NCBI RefSeq assembly: GCF_009763245.1
Contig: NZ_WKJZ01000003.1
Location: 62,001-126,000 of the forward strand
From: Pseudomonas xionganensis
GTDB lineage: Bacteria; Pseudomonadota; Gammaproteobacteria; Pseudomonadales; Pseudomonadaceae
Direction of reading: 5' to 3'
Length of the DNA stretch: 64,000 nucleotides
The translations under genes and the position numbers were made by a program. Shown here piece by piece: positions 24,648 to 34,119 of the stretch. Under the pieces are notes generated by a model. It was given only the letters and a program-made list of their open reading frames with translations. It ran no database searches and was not told the origin of the DNA. Position 1 is the first letter of the stretch. Every line of letters begins with the position of its first letter.

Positions 24648-26564
24648 TTACTTGTTGTCCTTCACTTCTTCGAACTCGGCGTCGACCACGTCGTCCGCTG
24701 CGTCCTTGGCTTGCTCCGCACCCTGGGCTTCAGCGCCCGGCTGCGGCTGCTCGGCGTACATCTTCTGCGCCAGCGGGGCAGTGACTTCGGACAGGGCGTT
24801 CATCTTGGCCTCGATCTCGGCCTTGTCGTCGCCCTTGATCGCCACTTCCAGGGCGCTCAGGGCAGCCTCGATGGCGGTCTTCTCGTCCGCGGTGACCTTG
24901 TCGCCGGCCTCGGTGATCATCTTGCGGGTGGCATGCACCAGCTGATCGCCCTGGTTACGCGCGCCGGCCAGCTCCTCGAACTTGCGGTCTTCCTCGGCGT
25001 TGGCCTCGGCGTCACGCACCATCTGCTGGATCTCTTCCTCGGACAGGCCGGAGTTGGCCTTGATCACGATGGACTGCGACTTGCCGGTGGCCTTGTCCTT
25101 GGCGGACACATGCAGGATGCCGTTGGCGTCGATGTCGAAGGTCACTTCGATCTGCGGCACGCCGCGCGGCGCTGGCGGAATCTCGGCCAGGTCAAACTTG
25201 CCCAGGGACTTGTTGCCGCTGGCCTGCTTGCGCTCACCCTGCAGCACGTGAATGGTCACGGCGCTCTGGTTGTCGTCGGCGGTGGAGAACACCTGGGACT
25301 TCTTGGTCGGGATGGTGGTGTTCTTCTCGATCAGCGCGGTCATCACGCCACCCATGGTTTCGATACCCAGGGTCAGCGGGGAGACGTCGAGCAGCAGCAC
25401 GTCCTTGACGTCGCCGGCCAGTACCGCGCCCTGAATGGCGGCGCCCATGGCCACGGCTTCGTCCGGGTTGACGTCCTTGCGCGCTTCCTTGCCGAAGAAC
25501 TCGGCCACGGTCTTCTGCACCAGCGGCATGCGGGTCTGACCACCGACCAGGATCACGTCGTTGATCTTGCTCACGTCGATACCGGCGTCCTTCAGGGCGA
25601 TGCGGCACGGCTCGATGGTACGGGCAACCAGATCCTCAACCAGGGCTTCCAGCTTGGCGCGGGAAATCTTCACGTTGAGGTGCTTCGGACCGCTGGCATC
25701 GGCAGTGATATACGGCAGGTTGACGTCGGTCGACTGGCTGGAGGACAGCTCGATCTTGGCCTTCTCTGCGGCTTCCTTCAGGCGCTGCATGGCCAGGGGG
25801 TCGCCCTTGAGGTTCATGCCAGTTTCTTTCTTGAACTCGTCGACGAGGTAATCGATCAGACGGATGTCGAAGTCCTCACCACCGAGGAAGGTGTCACCGT
25901 TGGTGGCCAGCACTTCGAACTGGTGCTCGCCATCGACTTCGGCGATCTCGATCACCGACACGTCGAAAGTACCGCCACCCAGGTCATAGACGATCACGGT
26001 GTGGTCGCCCTTGGCCTTGTCCATACCGTAAGCCAGCGCGGCGGCGGTCGGCTCATTGATGATGCGCTTGACGTCCAGACCGGCGATACGGCCGGCATCC
26101 TTGGTGGCCTGACGCTGGCTGTCGTTGAAGTAGGCCGGAACAGTGATCACCGCTTCGGTCACCGGCTCGCCCAGGTAGTCCTCGGCGGTCTTCTTCATCT
26201 TCTTCAGCACTTCGGCGCTGATCTGCGGCGGCGCCATCTTCTGGCCGTTGACTTCCACCCAGGCGTCACCGTTATCGGCCTTGGCGATCTTGTACGGCAC
26301 CATCTGAATGTCTTTCTGTACCACGTCTTCTTCGAAGCGACGGCCGATCAGGCGCTTCACTGCGTACAGGGTGTTGTGCGGGTTGGTCACGGCCTGACGC
26401 TTGGCCGACTGACCGACAAGGATCTCGCCATCATTGGCGTAGGCGATGATCGAAGGGGTGGTACGCGCGCCTTCGGCGTTCTCGATCACCTTGACGTTAC
26501 CGTTTTCCAGAATAGAGACGCAGGAGTTGGTAGTCCCCAGGTCGATACCGATAATTTTGCCCAT
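24648..26564 (-). CDS. dnaK: Chaperone protein DnaK (Hsp70)
   Basis: DnaK folds and protects proteins in an ATP-driven cycle with DnaJ and GrpE. The 638-residue product starts [19 protein letters not shown] at 26564; the longer frame only adds non-family residues. Hsp70 signatures are [21 protein letters not shown] near residue 195 and [14 protein letters not shown] near 335. The substrate-binding beta domain, helical lid and the EEVKDNK tail follow. A sigma-32 promoter overlaps the end of grpE upstream. Confidence 0.98.
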   Translation of the reverse strand: MGKIIGIDLGTTNSCVSILENGNVKVIENAEGARTTPSIIAYANDGEILVGQSAKRQAVTNPHNTLYAVKRLIGRRFEEDVVQKDIQMVPYKIAKADNGDAWVEVNGQKMAPPQISAEVLKKMKKTAEDYLGEPVTEAVITVPAYFNDSQRQATKDAGRIAGLDVKRIINEPTAAALAYGMDKAKGDHTVIVYDLGGGTFDVSVIEIAEVDGEHQFEVLATNGDTFLGGEDFDIRLIDYLVDEFKKETGMNLKGDPLAMQRLKEAAEKAKIELSSSQSTDVNLPYITADASGPKHLNVKISRAKLEALVEDLVARTIEPCRIALKDAGIDVSKINDVILVGGQTRMPLVQKTVAEFFGKEARKDVNPDEAVAMGAAIQGAVLAGDVKDVLLLDVSPLTLGIETMGGVMTALIEKNTTIPTKKSQVFSTADDNQSAVTIHVLQGERKQASGNKSLGKFDLAEIPPAPRGVPQIEVTFDIDANGILHVSAKDKATGKSQSIVIKANSGLSEEEIQQMVRDAEANAEEDRKFEELAGARNQGDQLVHATRKMITEAGDKVTADEKTAIEAALSALEVAIKGDDKAEIEAKMNALSEVTAPLAQKMYAEQPQPGAEAQGAEQAKDAADDVVDAEFEEVKDNK

Positions 26565-26639
26565 GTTTACTCTCCCAAAACTTGAAAATTCCACGACCGC
26601 CCTAGGCCTGTCGCGGTAGCACTAAAACGCTTGACTGCT

Positions 26640-26667
26640 TAATGGGGGCTGGCTGAAAAATTTCAAG
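26640..26667 (-). promoter_or_regulatory. Sigma-32 (RpoH) promoter for dnaK
   Basis: Reading the minus strand, CTTGAA and CCCCATTA are separated by 14 bp, a near-consensus heat-shock promoter. Its -35 covers the grpE stop codon (grpE ends at 26663) and it lies about 75 bp before dnaK. Confidence 0.8.
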
Positions 26668-27226
26668 CCTGCTCATCAATCGAAGGCGGCACCTCTGCCG
26701 GCGCCTTGCTTACCACCACCATGGCCGGACGCAGCAGGCGGCCATTGATCAGGTAACCCTTCTGGAACACCTTGAGCACAGAGTTCGGCTCGACGTTGGT
26801 GCTTTCCTGCATGGCCATGGCCTGGTGATGCTCGGGGTTGAACGGCGCGCCATGGGGGTCGAGCACTTCCAGCTGATGACGCTTGAGGGTGTCCTGGAAC
26901 AGCTTGAGGGTCAGTTCCATGCCTTCGCGCACGGCCTTGATCGCCTCGTCATCCGGGCTGGACAGTTCCAGACCGCGCTCCAGGCTATCGACCACCGGCA
27001 ACAGGTCGTTGGCGAACTTCTCCAGGGCGAACTTGTGCGCCTTCTCCACATCTTGCTCGGCGCGGCGGCGCACGTTCTGCAGGTCGGCGGCCATGCGCAG
27101 TGACTGATCCTGCGCAGCGGCCAGCTGCTCTTCCAGCGTTTGCACGCGGGCAGCCAGGTCATCACTGGCCGCCTCTGCTGCTGGGGCCTCGGGAATCTGC
27201 GTATCCAGGGTCTGTTCGTCAGCCAT
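26663..27226 (-). CDS. grpE: Nucleotide exchange factor GrpE
   Basis: GrpE releases ADP from DnaK. The 187-residue product (start [15 protein letters not shown] at 27226 with GGAG just upstream) has the long N-terminal coiled coil (about 30-90, [39 protein letters not shown]) and the C-terminal beta domain with FNPEHHQAM and [20 protein letters not shown]. It has its own heat-shock promoter and is followed by dnaK's. Confidence 0.98.
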   Translation of the reverse strand: MADEQTLDTQIPEAPAAEAASDDLAARVQTLEEQLAAAQDQSLRMAADLQNVRRRAEQDVEKAHKFALEKFANDLLPVVDSLERGLELSSPDDEAIKAVREGMELTLKLFQDTLKRHQLEVLDPHGAPFNPEHHQAMAMQESTNVEPNSVLKVFQKGYLINGRLLRPAMVVVSKAPAEVPPSIDEQA

Positions 27227-27281
27227 GCGGGTCTCCTCGAAAAAATGCCAGCGCAAGCCATGGCCTGCGCGCTTGCCCTCT

Positions 27282-27309
27282 ATTTGGGGATACCTGCACT
27301 GAATTCAAG
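27282..27309 (-). promoter_or_regulatory. Sigma-32 (RpoH) promoter for grpE
   Basis: On the minus strand CTTGAA, 14 bp, then CCCCAAAT. It lies about 55 bp before the grpE start and has the same spacing as the dnaK heat-shock promoter. Confidence 0.8.
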
Positions 27310-27347
27310 GGCTATTTGTCCGAGGCTTGAAGCGCGCCGGCAGACTA

Positions 27348-27363
27348 CTGTATAAATATCCAC
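27348..27363 (+). promoter_or_regulatory. LexA-like box before recN
   Basis: CTGT-ATAAATAT-CCAC fits the LexA pattern CTGT-N8-ACAG in the left half and AT-rich core, but the right half is degenerate. It lies 24 bp before the recN start, where SOS control of recN is known in other bacteria. Confidence 0.55.
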
Positions 27364-27386
27364 ATCAAAGGTCGGGAGGCCTCCCC

Positions 27387-29060
27387 ATGCTGGTGCATCT
27401 GTCCGTACACAACTACGCCATCGTTGAACATCTCGACCTTGAGCTGGACGCCGGCATGAGCGTGATCAGCGGCGAAACCGGCGCCGGCAAGTCGATCATG
27501 CTCGATGCCCTGGGCCTGTGCCTGGGTGATCGCGCCGACAGCGGCGTGGTGCGCCCAGGGGCGGACAAGGCGGATATTCTTGCCAGCTTCGATATCACCG
27601 ACATTCCGGAAGCCCGCGCCTGGCTGGCCGAGCGCGACCTGGATAACGATGGCCCCTGCATCCTGCGCCGGGTGATCACCGCCGAGGGCCGCTCACGCGG
27701 CTATATCAATGGCTCGCCCTGCCCCCAGGGCGACCTCAAGGCCCTGGGCGAGCTACTGATCGATATCCACAGCCAGCACGAACACCAGTCCCTGCTCAAA
27801 CCCGACACCCATCGCCGCCTGCTCGACGAATATGCCGGCAGCCAGGAACTGGCACGCCAGGTACAGCTCGCGGCGCAGCGCTGGAAGCAGACCCGCAGCG
27901 AACTGGAGCGGGTGTCCAGCATCGGCGACGAGCAGCGCGCACGCCACCAGCTGCTCAGCTACCAGCTGGAAGAACTGGACAACCTGGCCCTGGGTGAAGA
28001 TGAGCTGCAGCAACTGGAACAGGAACACAAGAACCTGACCAACGCCGAAAGCCTGCTCAGCGCCTGCCGCCTGGTGCTGGATCAGTGCAGCGAGAGCGAT
28101 GCCGGCAACGTGCTGTCGGCCCTGACCAACAGCCTGAACCGCCTCAGCGCCTTCCAGGGCCAGCCCGGCGCCCTGAGCGAAGCGATCAATCTGCTGGCCA
28201 GTGCGCAGATTCAGGTGGAAGAAGCGATGGGCGAGCTGAACCGCTTTATCGACCACTTCGACGCCGACCCCGAGCGCCTACAGCAGATGGAAGAACGCCT
28301 GGATGCCATCTATACCCTGGCGCGCAAGCACCGCATCCAGCCGAGCGAGCTGGGCGCCATGCAACAGCAGCTGTTCGACGAGCTGGAGAGCCTGAACGCC
28401 GACGACCAGGCCGCCGAGCGCTTGAGCGAAGAGCTGGACGCCTACGGCCGCCATTACCAGGACAAGGCCAGCGAACTCAGCACCCTGCGCGGCCAGGCGG
28501 CCGAGCGCCTGGCCGCCGCCGTGCAGCAGGAAATGCAGCTACTGGGCATGCCGGGCGGGCGTTTCAGCATCGAACTGCGCGCCAACCCCAACCCGGAGCC
28601 GCAGCCCAATGGCCTGGAGCAGCTGGAATTTCTGGTCAGCGCCAACCCTGGCCAGCCGCTCAAGCCCCTGGCCAAGGTCGCCTCGGGCGGCGAGCTGTCG
28701 CGGATCAGCCTGGCCATCCAGGTGATCACCGCGCAGACCTCGCGGGTGCCGACCCTGGTATTTGATGAGGTGGATGTCGGTATCGGCGGTCCCACCGCCG
28801 AAGTGGTCGGCCAGCTGCTGCGCCGCCTGGGTGAACGTGGTCAGGTGCTGACCGTGACCCACTTGCCGCAAGTTGCCGCCCAGGGTCATCAGCACCTGTT
28901 CGTGCACAAGATCCGCGAGCAGGACAGCACCCGCACCGCCGTCAGCAAGCTGGAAACCGCGCAGCGGGTCGAGGAAATCGCCCGCATGCTCGGCGGCGTC
29001 GACCTCACCGAGGAATCCCTGGCCCATGCCCGCAAGATGGTCAGCAGTGCCCAGGCCTGA
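27387..29060 (+). CDS. recN: DNA repair protein RecN
   Basis: RecN is an SMC-like ATPase acting in double-strand-break repair. The 557-residue product starts MLVHLSVHNYAIVEHLDLELDAGMSVISGETGAGKS at 27387 with GGGAGG upstream. Walker A (GETGAGKS) is near residue 29. Long coiled coils (about 155-360) follow, then the ABC signature ASGGELSRISLA near 435, Walker B TLVFDEVDVGIGG and the D/H-loop LTVTHLPQVAAQG. It is divergent from grpE and convergent with fur across a shared terminator. Confidence 0.97.
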   Translation: MLVHLSVHNYAIVEHLDLELDAGMSVISGETGAGKSIMLDALGLCLGDRADSGVVRPGADKADILASFDITDIPEARAWLAERDLDNDGPCILRRVITAEGRSRGYINGSPCPQGDLKALGELLIDIHSQHEHQSLLKPDTHRRLLDEYAGSQELARQVQLAAQRWKQTRSELERVSSIGDEQRARHQLLSYQLEELDNLALGEDELQQLEQEHKNLTNAESLLSACRLVLDQCSESDAGNVLSALTNSLNRLSAFQGQPGALSEAINLLASAQIQVEEAMGELNRFIDHFDADPERLQQMEERLDAIYTLARKHRIQPSELGAMQQQLFDELESLNADDQAAERLSEELDAYGRHYQDKASELSTLRGQAAERLAAAVQQEMQLLGMPGGRFSIELRANPNPEPQPNGLEQLEFLVSANPGQPLKPLAKVASGGELSRISLAIQVITAQTSRVPTLVFDEVDVGIGGPTAEVVGQLLRRLGERGQVLTVTHLPQVAAQGHQHLFVHKIREQDSTRTAVSKLETAQRVEEIARMLGGVDLTEESLAHARKMVSSAQA

Positions 29061-29134
29061 TCCGCAGGGTGCGCTGTGCGCACCGTCGATCTGCCACCCG
29101 AACTGCTGCGCATCACGGATACACAGACAATAAA

Positions 29135-29156
29135 AAGGCGACCCGCGGGTCGCCTT
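29135..29156. terminator. Bidirectional terminator between recN and fur
   Basis: A perfect 10-bp stem AAGGCGACCC/GGGTCGCCTT with a 2-nt apex is flanked by A- and T-rich runs on both sides. It separates the convergent genes recN (+) and fur (-). Confidence 0.85.
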
Positions 29157-29173
29157 CTTTATCGGTGCATCAA

Positions 29174-29578
29174 TCAGCTTTTCTTGCGCACATACAGCAC
29201 CAGATTGTGATCAACCAGCTCGAAACCGTGCTCCTTGACGATTTCTTTCTGGCGCTTCTCGATCTCGGGATCGAAGAACTCGATCACCTCACCGGAGTCG
29301 ACGCAGACCATATGGTCGTGGTGCCCGCTATCAGCCAGTTCGAAGACCGCATGACCGCCGTCGAAGTTATGCCGCACCACCAGGCCTGCAGCCTCGAACT
29401 GGGTCAGCACCCGATAAACGGTGGCCAGCCCCACGTCGTCGCCAGCCTCCATCAGGGACTTGTAGACATCCTCGGCGCTCATATGGCGCTGCTCGGCGTG
29501 GTCGAGCATCTGCAGGATCTTGACCCTGGGCAGGGTTACTTTCAGGCCAGCTTTGCGTAGTTCGTTATTTTCAACCAT
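29174..29578 (-). CDS. fur: Ferric uptake regulator Fur
   Basis: Fur represses iron-uptake genes when loaded with Fe2+. Starting at the ATG at 29578 (MVENNELRKAGLKVTLPRVKIL) gives 134 residues, the Pseudomonas length. The winged-helix part (1-82) has ATVYRVLTQFEAAGL. The dimer/metal domain has HHDHMVCVDSGEVIEF near residue 87-102. The CxxC pair of some Fur proteins is absent, as in other Pseudomonas Fur. It is divergent from bamE with overlapping control regions, as described for P. aeruginosa fur-omlA. Confidence 0.97.
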   Translation of the reverse strand: MVENNELRKAGLKVTLPRVKILQMLDHAEQRHMSAEDVYKSLMEAGDDVGLATVYRVLTQFEAAGLVVRHNFDGGHAVFELADSGHHDHMVCVDSGEVIEFFDPEIEKRQKEIVKEHGFELVDHNLVLYVRKKS

Positions 29579-29602
29579 GGTCTGCTTTCTCACGGAAGCG
29601 GC

Positions 29603-29631
29603 TTCGCAGCTTCCCTTATTGCGGGTATGAT
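29603..29631 (+). promoter_or_regulatory. Candidate promoter for bamE
   Basis: TTCGCA, 17 bp, TATGAT reads toward bamE and ends about 45 bp before its ATG. It lies in the 97-bp gap shared with the divergent fur gene. Confidence 0.5.
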
Positions 29632-29675
29632 CCGGGTTCTAATTGCCCAGCCAAGATAGTGGAAGTCACCCACCG

Positions 29676-30185
29676 ATGCAAAAAACCAAGCTCTTGCTGA
29701 CCAGCCTCACCTTTACGGGGCTTATCGCACTCGCCGGTTGTTCGTTCCCCGGGGTTTATAAAATCGACATCCAACAGGGCAATGTCGTAACGCAGGACAT
29801 GATAGACCAGTTGCGCCCGGGAATGACCCGCCGGCAAGTGCGGTTTATCATGGGCAATCCGCTCCTCACCGACACTTTCCACGCCAATCGTTGGGATTAT
29901 CTGTACAGCATCCAGCCCGGCGGCGGCACCCGCCTGCAGGAACGCATCAGTCTGATGTTCGATGGCAACGACCAACTGGCCGGCCTTTCCGGTGACTTTA
30001 TGCCGGGCGTCAGCCGCGATCAGGCGATCCTAGGCGAAGGCGAAAGCAGCGTGATCAGCGCACCCCAGCCCGTTGAAGAGCGCCCAGCACCCGGTTCACT
30101 GCTGGAACAGATCCAGCGCGAAGTGGATCAGGTGGAAGTGGTGCCGGTACCGGTTCCCGAGCCCCTGGAAACCGATCCGCAGTAA
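29676..30185 (+). CDS. bamE: Outer-membrane assembly lipoprotein BamE (OmlA)
   Basis: BamE (SmpA/OmlA) is a lipoprotein of the BAM complex that folds outer-membrane beta-barrels. Starting at the ATG at 29676 gives 169 residues with a lipoprotein signal ([22 protein letters not shown], lipobox LAGC, lipid Cys near residue 22). The conserved core is [38 protein letters not shown] followed by [12 protein letters not shown]. The Pro/Glu-rich tail (about 115-169) is longer than in E. coli, as in other pseudomonads. It is divergent from fur and followed by a strong terminator. Confidence 0.96.
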   Translation: MQKTKLLLTSLTFTGLIALAGCSFPGVYKIDIQQGNVVTQDMIDQLRPGMTRRQVRFIMGNPLLTDTFHANRWDYLYSIQPGGGTRLQERISLMFDGNDQLAGLSGDFMPGVSRDQAILGEGESSVISAPQPVEERPAPGSLLEQIQREVDQVEVVPVPVPEPLETDPQ

Positions 30186-30199
30186 GCACAGCCGATCAC

Positions 30200-30229
30200 G
30201 AAAAAGCCCGACGCGAGTCGGGCTTTTTC
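30200..30229. terminator. Bidirectional terminator between bamE and rnfH
   Basis: A perfect 13-bp stem with a GCGA loop, carrying A5 and T5 runs in its arms, lies between convergent bamE (+) and rnfH (-). Confidence 0.9.
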
Positions 30230-30253
30230 GTTGCGCGCTACAACGACCGCACA

Positions 30254-30574
30254 CTAAGCACCGCCATCATCCTCTGCCCGGGCCTTGGCCTTGGCCGCGC
30301 GCTGTTTGCGCACTTCCTTGGGATCGGCGATCAGCGGCCGGTAGATTTCCACCCGCTCGCCGTCCTCAAGCACTCGCTCATCGGGCTTGGCCACGGCCTT
30401 GCCGAAGATGCCCAGGGGGCTGCTGTCCAGATCCAGATCGGGAAAATGCTGCTGCATACCGGACAACTGCGCCGCCTGACGCACAGTAGTGCCGTGGGGC
30501 ACGGATAGGCGCAGAAGCTTCTGCTTGTCGGCCAGGGCGTAGACTACCTCGACCACGATCGGCTGCTTATCCAT
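30254..30574 (-). CDS. rnfH: RnfH/UPF0125 ubiquitin-like protein
   Basis: The 106-residue product (start MDKQPIVVEVVYALADKQ at 30574) is a beta-grasp protein of the RnfH family, often paired with ratA. The SVPHGTTVRQAAQLSG, LGIFGKAVAKPDERVLEDGERVEIYRPL core is typical, with a basic C-terminal tail (RKQRAAKAKARAEDD). The exact job is unclear in the family. Its start lies inside the end of ratA (8-bp overlap), so the two are translationally coupled. Confidence 0.93.
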   Translation of the reverse strand: MDKQPIVVEVVYALADKQKLLRLSVPHGTTVRQAAQLSGMQQHFPDLDLDSSPLGIFGKAVAKPDERVLEDGERVEIYRPLIADPKEVRKQRAAKAKARAEDDGGA

Positions 30575-31001
30575 AGAGTTGCCTCGCCCGCTGACAGAAG
30601 GCGTCCACAAGGGTGTTGGTGGCCTGATTGAACAAAGGACCAAGGGTGGCGCGCACCAGCGGCCCGGCATAGTCGAAGGTCAGATCCAGGCTGATCTTGC
30701 AGGCCTTGTCACCCAGCGCCTTGAACTCCCAGTGCCCGGACAGCTGGCTAAAGGGCCCCTCTTCCAGACTCAGACGAATCATCTCGCCGGGCACCAGGGT
30801 ATTGCGGGTGACGAAGCGCTGACGCAGGCCGCCCTTGGCCACCGAGAGGCTGGCGCGCATATGGGTTTCACTGACCTCCAGCACCTCGCTGGCCGCGCAC
30901 CAGGGCAGAAAGTCCGGGTAGCTGGCCACATCATTGACCAGGTCGAACAGCGCCTGGGCCGGATAGGGCAACAGGGCCGAACGCTGAATATGGGTACTCA
31001 T
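30567..31001 (-). CDS. ratA: RatA-type START-domain protein
   Basis: The 144-residue product is a START/polyketide-cyclase-like protein (MSTHIQRSALLPYPAQALFDLVNDVASYPDFLPWC...). It is related to E. coli RatA, which binds 50S subunits, and to the Coq10 family of quinone carriers. The VNDVASYPDFLPWC and GPFSQLSGHWEFKALG stretches are characteristic. Whether it acts as a translation regulator or a ubiquinone-binding protein cannot be told from sequence. It lies in the pseudomonad smpB-ratA-rnfH cluster, here separated from smpB by a transporter gene. Confidence 0.93.
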   Translation of the reverse strand: MSTHIQRSALLPYPAQALFDLVNDVASYPDFLPWCAASEVLEVSETHMRASLSVAKGGLRQRFVTRNTLVPGEMIRLSLEEGPFSQLSGHWEFKALGDKACKISLDLTFDYAGPLVRATLGPLFNQATNTLVDAFCQRARQLYG

Positions 31002-31026
31002 CGGCTTATCACTCCAACCACCGCCC

Positions 31027-32430
31027 TCACTTGCTCAGCTCGGCAATAAACACGATCAGCACGCCCACCGGCGCTACCACACGCACCAGCCAGTAAACCA
31101 GATTGAATAGCAGCGGATTCTTGATCGACAGCTCCTCACGCACGCTGTCACGGCCCATCACCCAGCCGGCGAACAGGGCGAAGGCCAGGCCGCCCAGGGG
31201 CAGCATGATGCGGCTGGTCAGGTAGTCCACGCTGTCGAAGAAGGTCTTGCCGCCTTCGGCGCCCCACTGCAGCAGATGGAAACCATCCTCGGCGAAGACA
31301 AAGAACTTGGCCTCGGCCCACAGGTTGAAGGACAGCACCGTGCCCATACCCACCAGCCAGCACAGCAGCGCCAGCACGGCGGTCACCAGCACCCGGCTGC
31401 GCCCGCTCTTCTCGACGAAATAGGCCACCGCCGGCTCCAGCATGGAGATCGATGAACTCCAGGCCGCCACCGCCACTAGCACAAAGAAGATCAAGCCCAT
31501 GATCTGGCCGAAGGCGATATTGCCGAAGGCGATCGGCAGGGTGACGAACATCAGCCCCGGGCCACCGCCCGGCTCCAGGCCGGCGGCGAAGACGATGGGG
31601 AACAGCGCCAGACCGGCGGTCAGCGCCACGAGGGTATCGAGCAGGCCAACGGTGAGCACGGTGGCGCCGATGGAGGCGTTCTTCGGCATATAGGCGCCGT
31701 AGACCATGATCGAACCGACGCCCACGCTCAGGGTAAAGAAGGCATGGCCCATGGCGGCGAGGATGCCGTCCTGCACCTTGCTTGGGTCGAAATGAAAGAG
31801 GAAATCGAAACCCTGCATAAAGTGCCCGGTGGTCAGGCTGTAGCCCAGCAACACCAGCAGCAGGACGAACAGCAGCGGCATCATGATACGCAGGCTGCGC
31901 TCAAGACCGGCCACCACGCCCTTGGCGATGACAAAGGCAGTGACCAGCATAAACAGGCTATGCCACAGGGTCAGGCGCCAGGGGTCCGAGGTCAGCCCAC
32001 CAAAGGCGGCGCCGGCGCCGTCCGCCGTCACCCCGGTAAAGTCGCCGCGGCCCATGCCGAGGATATAGTCCAGCGACCAGCCGGCCACCACGCTATAGAA
32101 AGACAGGATCAACAACGCGGCGACCATGCCCATCAGCGCAGCCAGAGACCAGTGCCTGGACGCCCCGGCCTCGATGGCCAGGCTCTTCATGGCATTTACC
32201 GGGCTCTGCCGGCCGCGACGGCCGATCAGGGTTTCCGCCAGCATGATCGGCACCCCGACCAGGGCGATGCACAGCAGGTACATGGCGACAAAAGCGCCAC
32301 CGCCGTAGACCCCGGTCATATAGGGGAACTTCCAGATATTGCCCAGGCCCACCGCCGAGCCGGTGGCCGCCAGGATAAACACCCAACGGCTGGCCCAGGC
32401 GCCGTGAATCGAGACCTTGTCGTTCGCCAT
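31027..32430 (-). CDS. Sodium-dependent amino-acid transporter (NSS/SNF family)
   Basis: The 467-residue product is an inner-membrane Na+ symporter of the LeuT/MhsT type, probably for amino acids. It starts MANDKVSIHGAWASRWVFILAATGSAVGLGNIWKFPY at 32430. The GSAVGLGNIWKFPY motif of TM1, with the Na+/substrate-binding unwound helix, is diagnostic. About eleven to twelve membrane segments follow, including the TM6 and TM8 regions (FFTLSVGVGSIMVYGAYM, AVAAWSSSISMLEP). The substrate cannot be read. It is inserted between ratA and smpB, which are adjacent in P. aeruginosa. It is followed by ratA 25 bp later. Confidence 0.93.
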   Translation of the reverse strand: MANDKVSIHGAWASRWVFILAATGSAVGLGNIWKFPYMTGVYGGGAFVAMYLLCIALVGVPIMLAETLIGRRGRQSPVNAMKSLAIEAGASRHWSLAALMGMVAALLILSFYSVVAGWSLDYILGMGRGDFTGVTADGAGAAFGGLTSDPWRLTLWHSLFMLVTAFVIAKGVVAGLERSLRIMMPLLFVLLLVLLGYSLTTGHFMQGFDFLFHFDPSKVQDGILAAMGHAFFTLSVGVGSIMVYGAYMPKNASIGATVLTVGLLDTLVALTAGLALFPIVFAAGLEPGGGPGLMFVTLPIAFGNIAFGQIMGLIFFVLVAVAAWSSSISMLEPAVAYFVEKSGRSRVLVTAVLALLCWLVGMGTVLSFNLWAEAKFFVFAEDGFHLLQWGAEGGKTFFDSVDYLTSRIMLPLGGLAFALFAGWVMGRDSVREELSIKNPLLFNLVYWLVRVVAPVGVLIVFIAELSK

Positions 32431-32561
32431 GCTGGCTCGCTCGCCTTCAAAGAAAAAAGATCGCGCATTGTCGAAGATTCGCCGCAGCGGCTCAACCGCA
32501 ATCCCGCCACTTGTCGCGTTTTTAGCAGGCCGCGCGCATGGCATCCGCCTGCGCGACTCCC

Positions 32562-32567
32562 TATAAT
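32562..32567 (+). promoter_or_regulatory. Perfect -10 box just before smpB
   Basis: TATAAT lies 9 bp before the smpB ATG. Transcription would begin within about three bases of the start codon, leaving no room for a ribosome site. No convincing -35 is seen 16-18 bp upstream. Confidence 0.55.
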
Positions 32568-32576
32568 GCGCGCCCT

Positions 32577-33059
32577 ATGGCTAAACAAAAGAAACACCCT
32601 CAAGGCAATATCGCGCTGAACAAGAAGGCGCTGCACGACTATTTCGTCGAATCCAAGTTCGAGGCGGGCCTGGCCCTGTCCGGCTGGGAAGTGAAAAGCC
32701 TGCGCGCCGGCAAGGCGCAGCTGGTGGACAGCTACGTGCTGCTCAAGGACGACGAAGCCTGGCTGATGGGCTGCCATATCACCCCATTGAAGGCCGCCAG
32801 CACCCACGTCATTGCCGACCCCACGCGCACCCGCAAGCTGCTGCTCAACCGTCGCGAGCTGGAAAAACTGTTCGGCGCCGTGCAGCAGAAGGGTTACACC
32901 TGCGTGGCCCTGTCACTGTACTGGAAGGCCCACCTGGTCAAGTGCGAGATCGCCCTGGCCAAGGGCAAGAAGGACTTCGACAAGCGCCATGTCGAGAAGG
33001 AACGTGACGCCAACCGTGAAGTGCAGAGAGCCATGCGTAGCAAGGGCAAGGACGAGTAA
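32577..33059 (+). CDS. smpB: tmRNA-binding protein SmpB
   Basis: SmpB binds the tRNA-like part of tmRNA and brings it to stalled ribosomes for trans-translation. The 160-residue product starts [43 protein letters not shown] at 32577. The OB-fold core ([48 protein letters not shown]) and the basic C-terminal tail ([22 protein letters not shown]) that probes the decoding centre are both present. Its RNA partner ssrA lies about 11 kb downstream in this window. Confidence 0.97.
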   Translation: MAKQKKHPQGNIALNKKALHDYFVESKFEAGLALSGWEVKSLRAGKAQLVDSYVLLKDDEAWLMGCHITPLKAASTHVIADPTRTRKLLLNRRELEKLFGAVQQKGYTCVALSLYWKAHLVKCEIALAKGKKDFDKRHVEKERDANREVQRAMRSKGKDE

Positions 33060-33095
33060 GTATTTACTTACGGCCTGCTGCGCGTCGGCCCTACT

Positions 33096-33164
33096 GCGTT
33101 AAAAACAGGTTCGGAATGCTCATGTACAACAGTACACTCCGCTCCCTCACCTGTTTTTGCCTTG
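33096..33164 (+). repeat. 69-bp intergenic repeat, copy A
   Basis: This 69-bp stretch after smpB matches 36030-36098 at most positions. Both begin GCGTTAAAAACAGG and end CCTGTTTTTGCCTTG, giving an outer inverted repeat AAAAACAGG/CCTGTTTTT, and both keep ATGCTCAT and ACTCCGCT inside. Copy A is followed by degenerate sequence up to the lldR stop. Confidence 0.75.
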
Positions 33165-33222
33165 TAGGACTCTAGCTCGCGAGCCCTCAAACGCGTTCTG
33201 CCGCCCTCTGACACTCTAGCGA

Positions 33223-33996
33223 TTACGGTTTGACCGCTCCCCTGCGCTGCGCCCGCTCTTCCCGCCGCGCCTGCTGCTGCACCTCCGCCAGCACCTCCTG
33301 CACATAGTCGATATGCCGGTTGGACAGGGCCCGGGCTTCCTCGGCGCGGCCGTCCATGATCGCTTCATAGAGCGCCCGGTGCTGCTCGATCAGGCGGTCG
33401 CGGGTTTCGTCGCGCTGGGCGTACATGCCACCGATATTGGTTACCACATTGCGCTTGAGCAGGTCGAACAGCCCGCGGATGGTGTGCAGCAGCACCGCGT
33501 TGTGGCTGGCCTCGGCAATGGCCAGGTGGAAGTTGGCATCGGCCACGCCCTCCTCGGCCCGGGTCACCTTGCCGCCACGGCTGTAGCAGTCCTGCAGGCG
33601 GGCGAAGGCCTCACTGAGGCGCTGGCGATCCGGCTCGGTGGCGCGCTGGGCGGCGTAGTAGGCGCAGGAACCTTCCAGGGTATGGCGAAATTCCAGCAGA
33701 TCGCGCTGGGCTTCGGGATTGCTTTCCAGCAGATGCAGCAGCGGGTCGCTAAAGGTCGAGCCCAGGGTTTCGGCCACATAATTGCCACCGCCCTGGCGAC
33801 TGACCAGCAGCCCGCGAGCCGCCAGCTTCTGGATCGCCTCGCGCAAGGAAGGGCGCGACACGCCAAACCGCTCGGCCAGCACCCGCTCGGCCGGCAGCCG
33901 CTCACCAGCCTTCAGCGTACCTTCGAGAATCATGGTCTCCAGTTGGCTGACGATATCGTCCGACAAACGGCGCTGGCGCACCTGGCCCACTTCCAT
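33223..33996 (-). CDS. lldR: FadR-family transcriptional repressor LldR
   Basis: LldR represses lactate genes and is released by lactate. Starting at the ATG at 33996 (MEVGQVRQRRLSDDIVSQLETMILEGTL) gives 257 residues; a longer frame exists but adds no domain. It has the GntR winged helix (about 8-75, LPAERVLAERFGVSRPSLREAIQKLAARGLL). The all-helical FCD domain follows (about 95-235), with metal/ligand residues in DANFHLAIAEASHN and the HRALYEAIMDG/NRHIDYV region. It is divergent from lldP, with a palindromic operator between them. Confidence 0.93.
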   Translation of the reverse strand: MEVGQVRQRRLSDDIVSQLETMILEGTLKAGERLPAERVLAERFGVSRPSLREAIQKLAARGLLVSRQGGGNYVAETLGSTFSDPLLHLLESNPEAQRDLLEFRHTLEGSCAYYAAQRATEPDRQRLSEAFARLQDCYSRGGKVTRAEEGVADANFHLAIAEASHNAVLLHTIRGLFDLLKRNVVTNIGGMYAQRDETRDRLIEQHRALYEAIMDGRAEEARALSNRHIDYVQEVLAEVQQQARREERAQRRGAVKP

Positions 33997-34119
33997 ACTC
34001 CACACTCCACTGGTTTGACCACCTATCCCGGGCCTTTTCAGGCCCTGCCGAGCAAGCCTATAGCGCGCCTGCAACCCTTACAACACGAGATCACTCGACC
34101 AAAGTCGTAAGCCCGGCAA

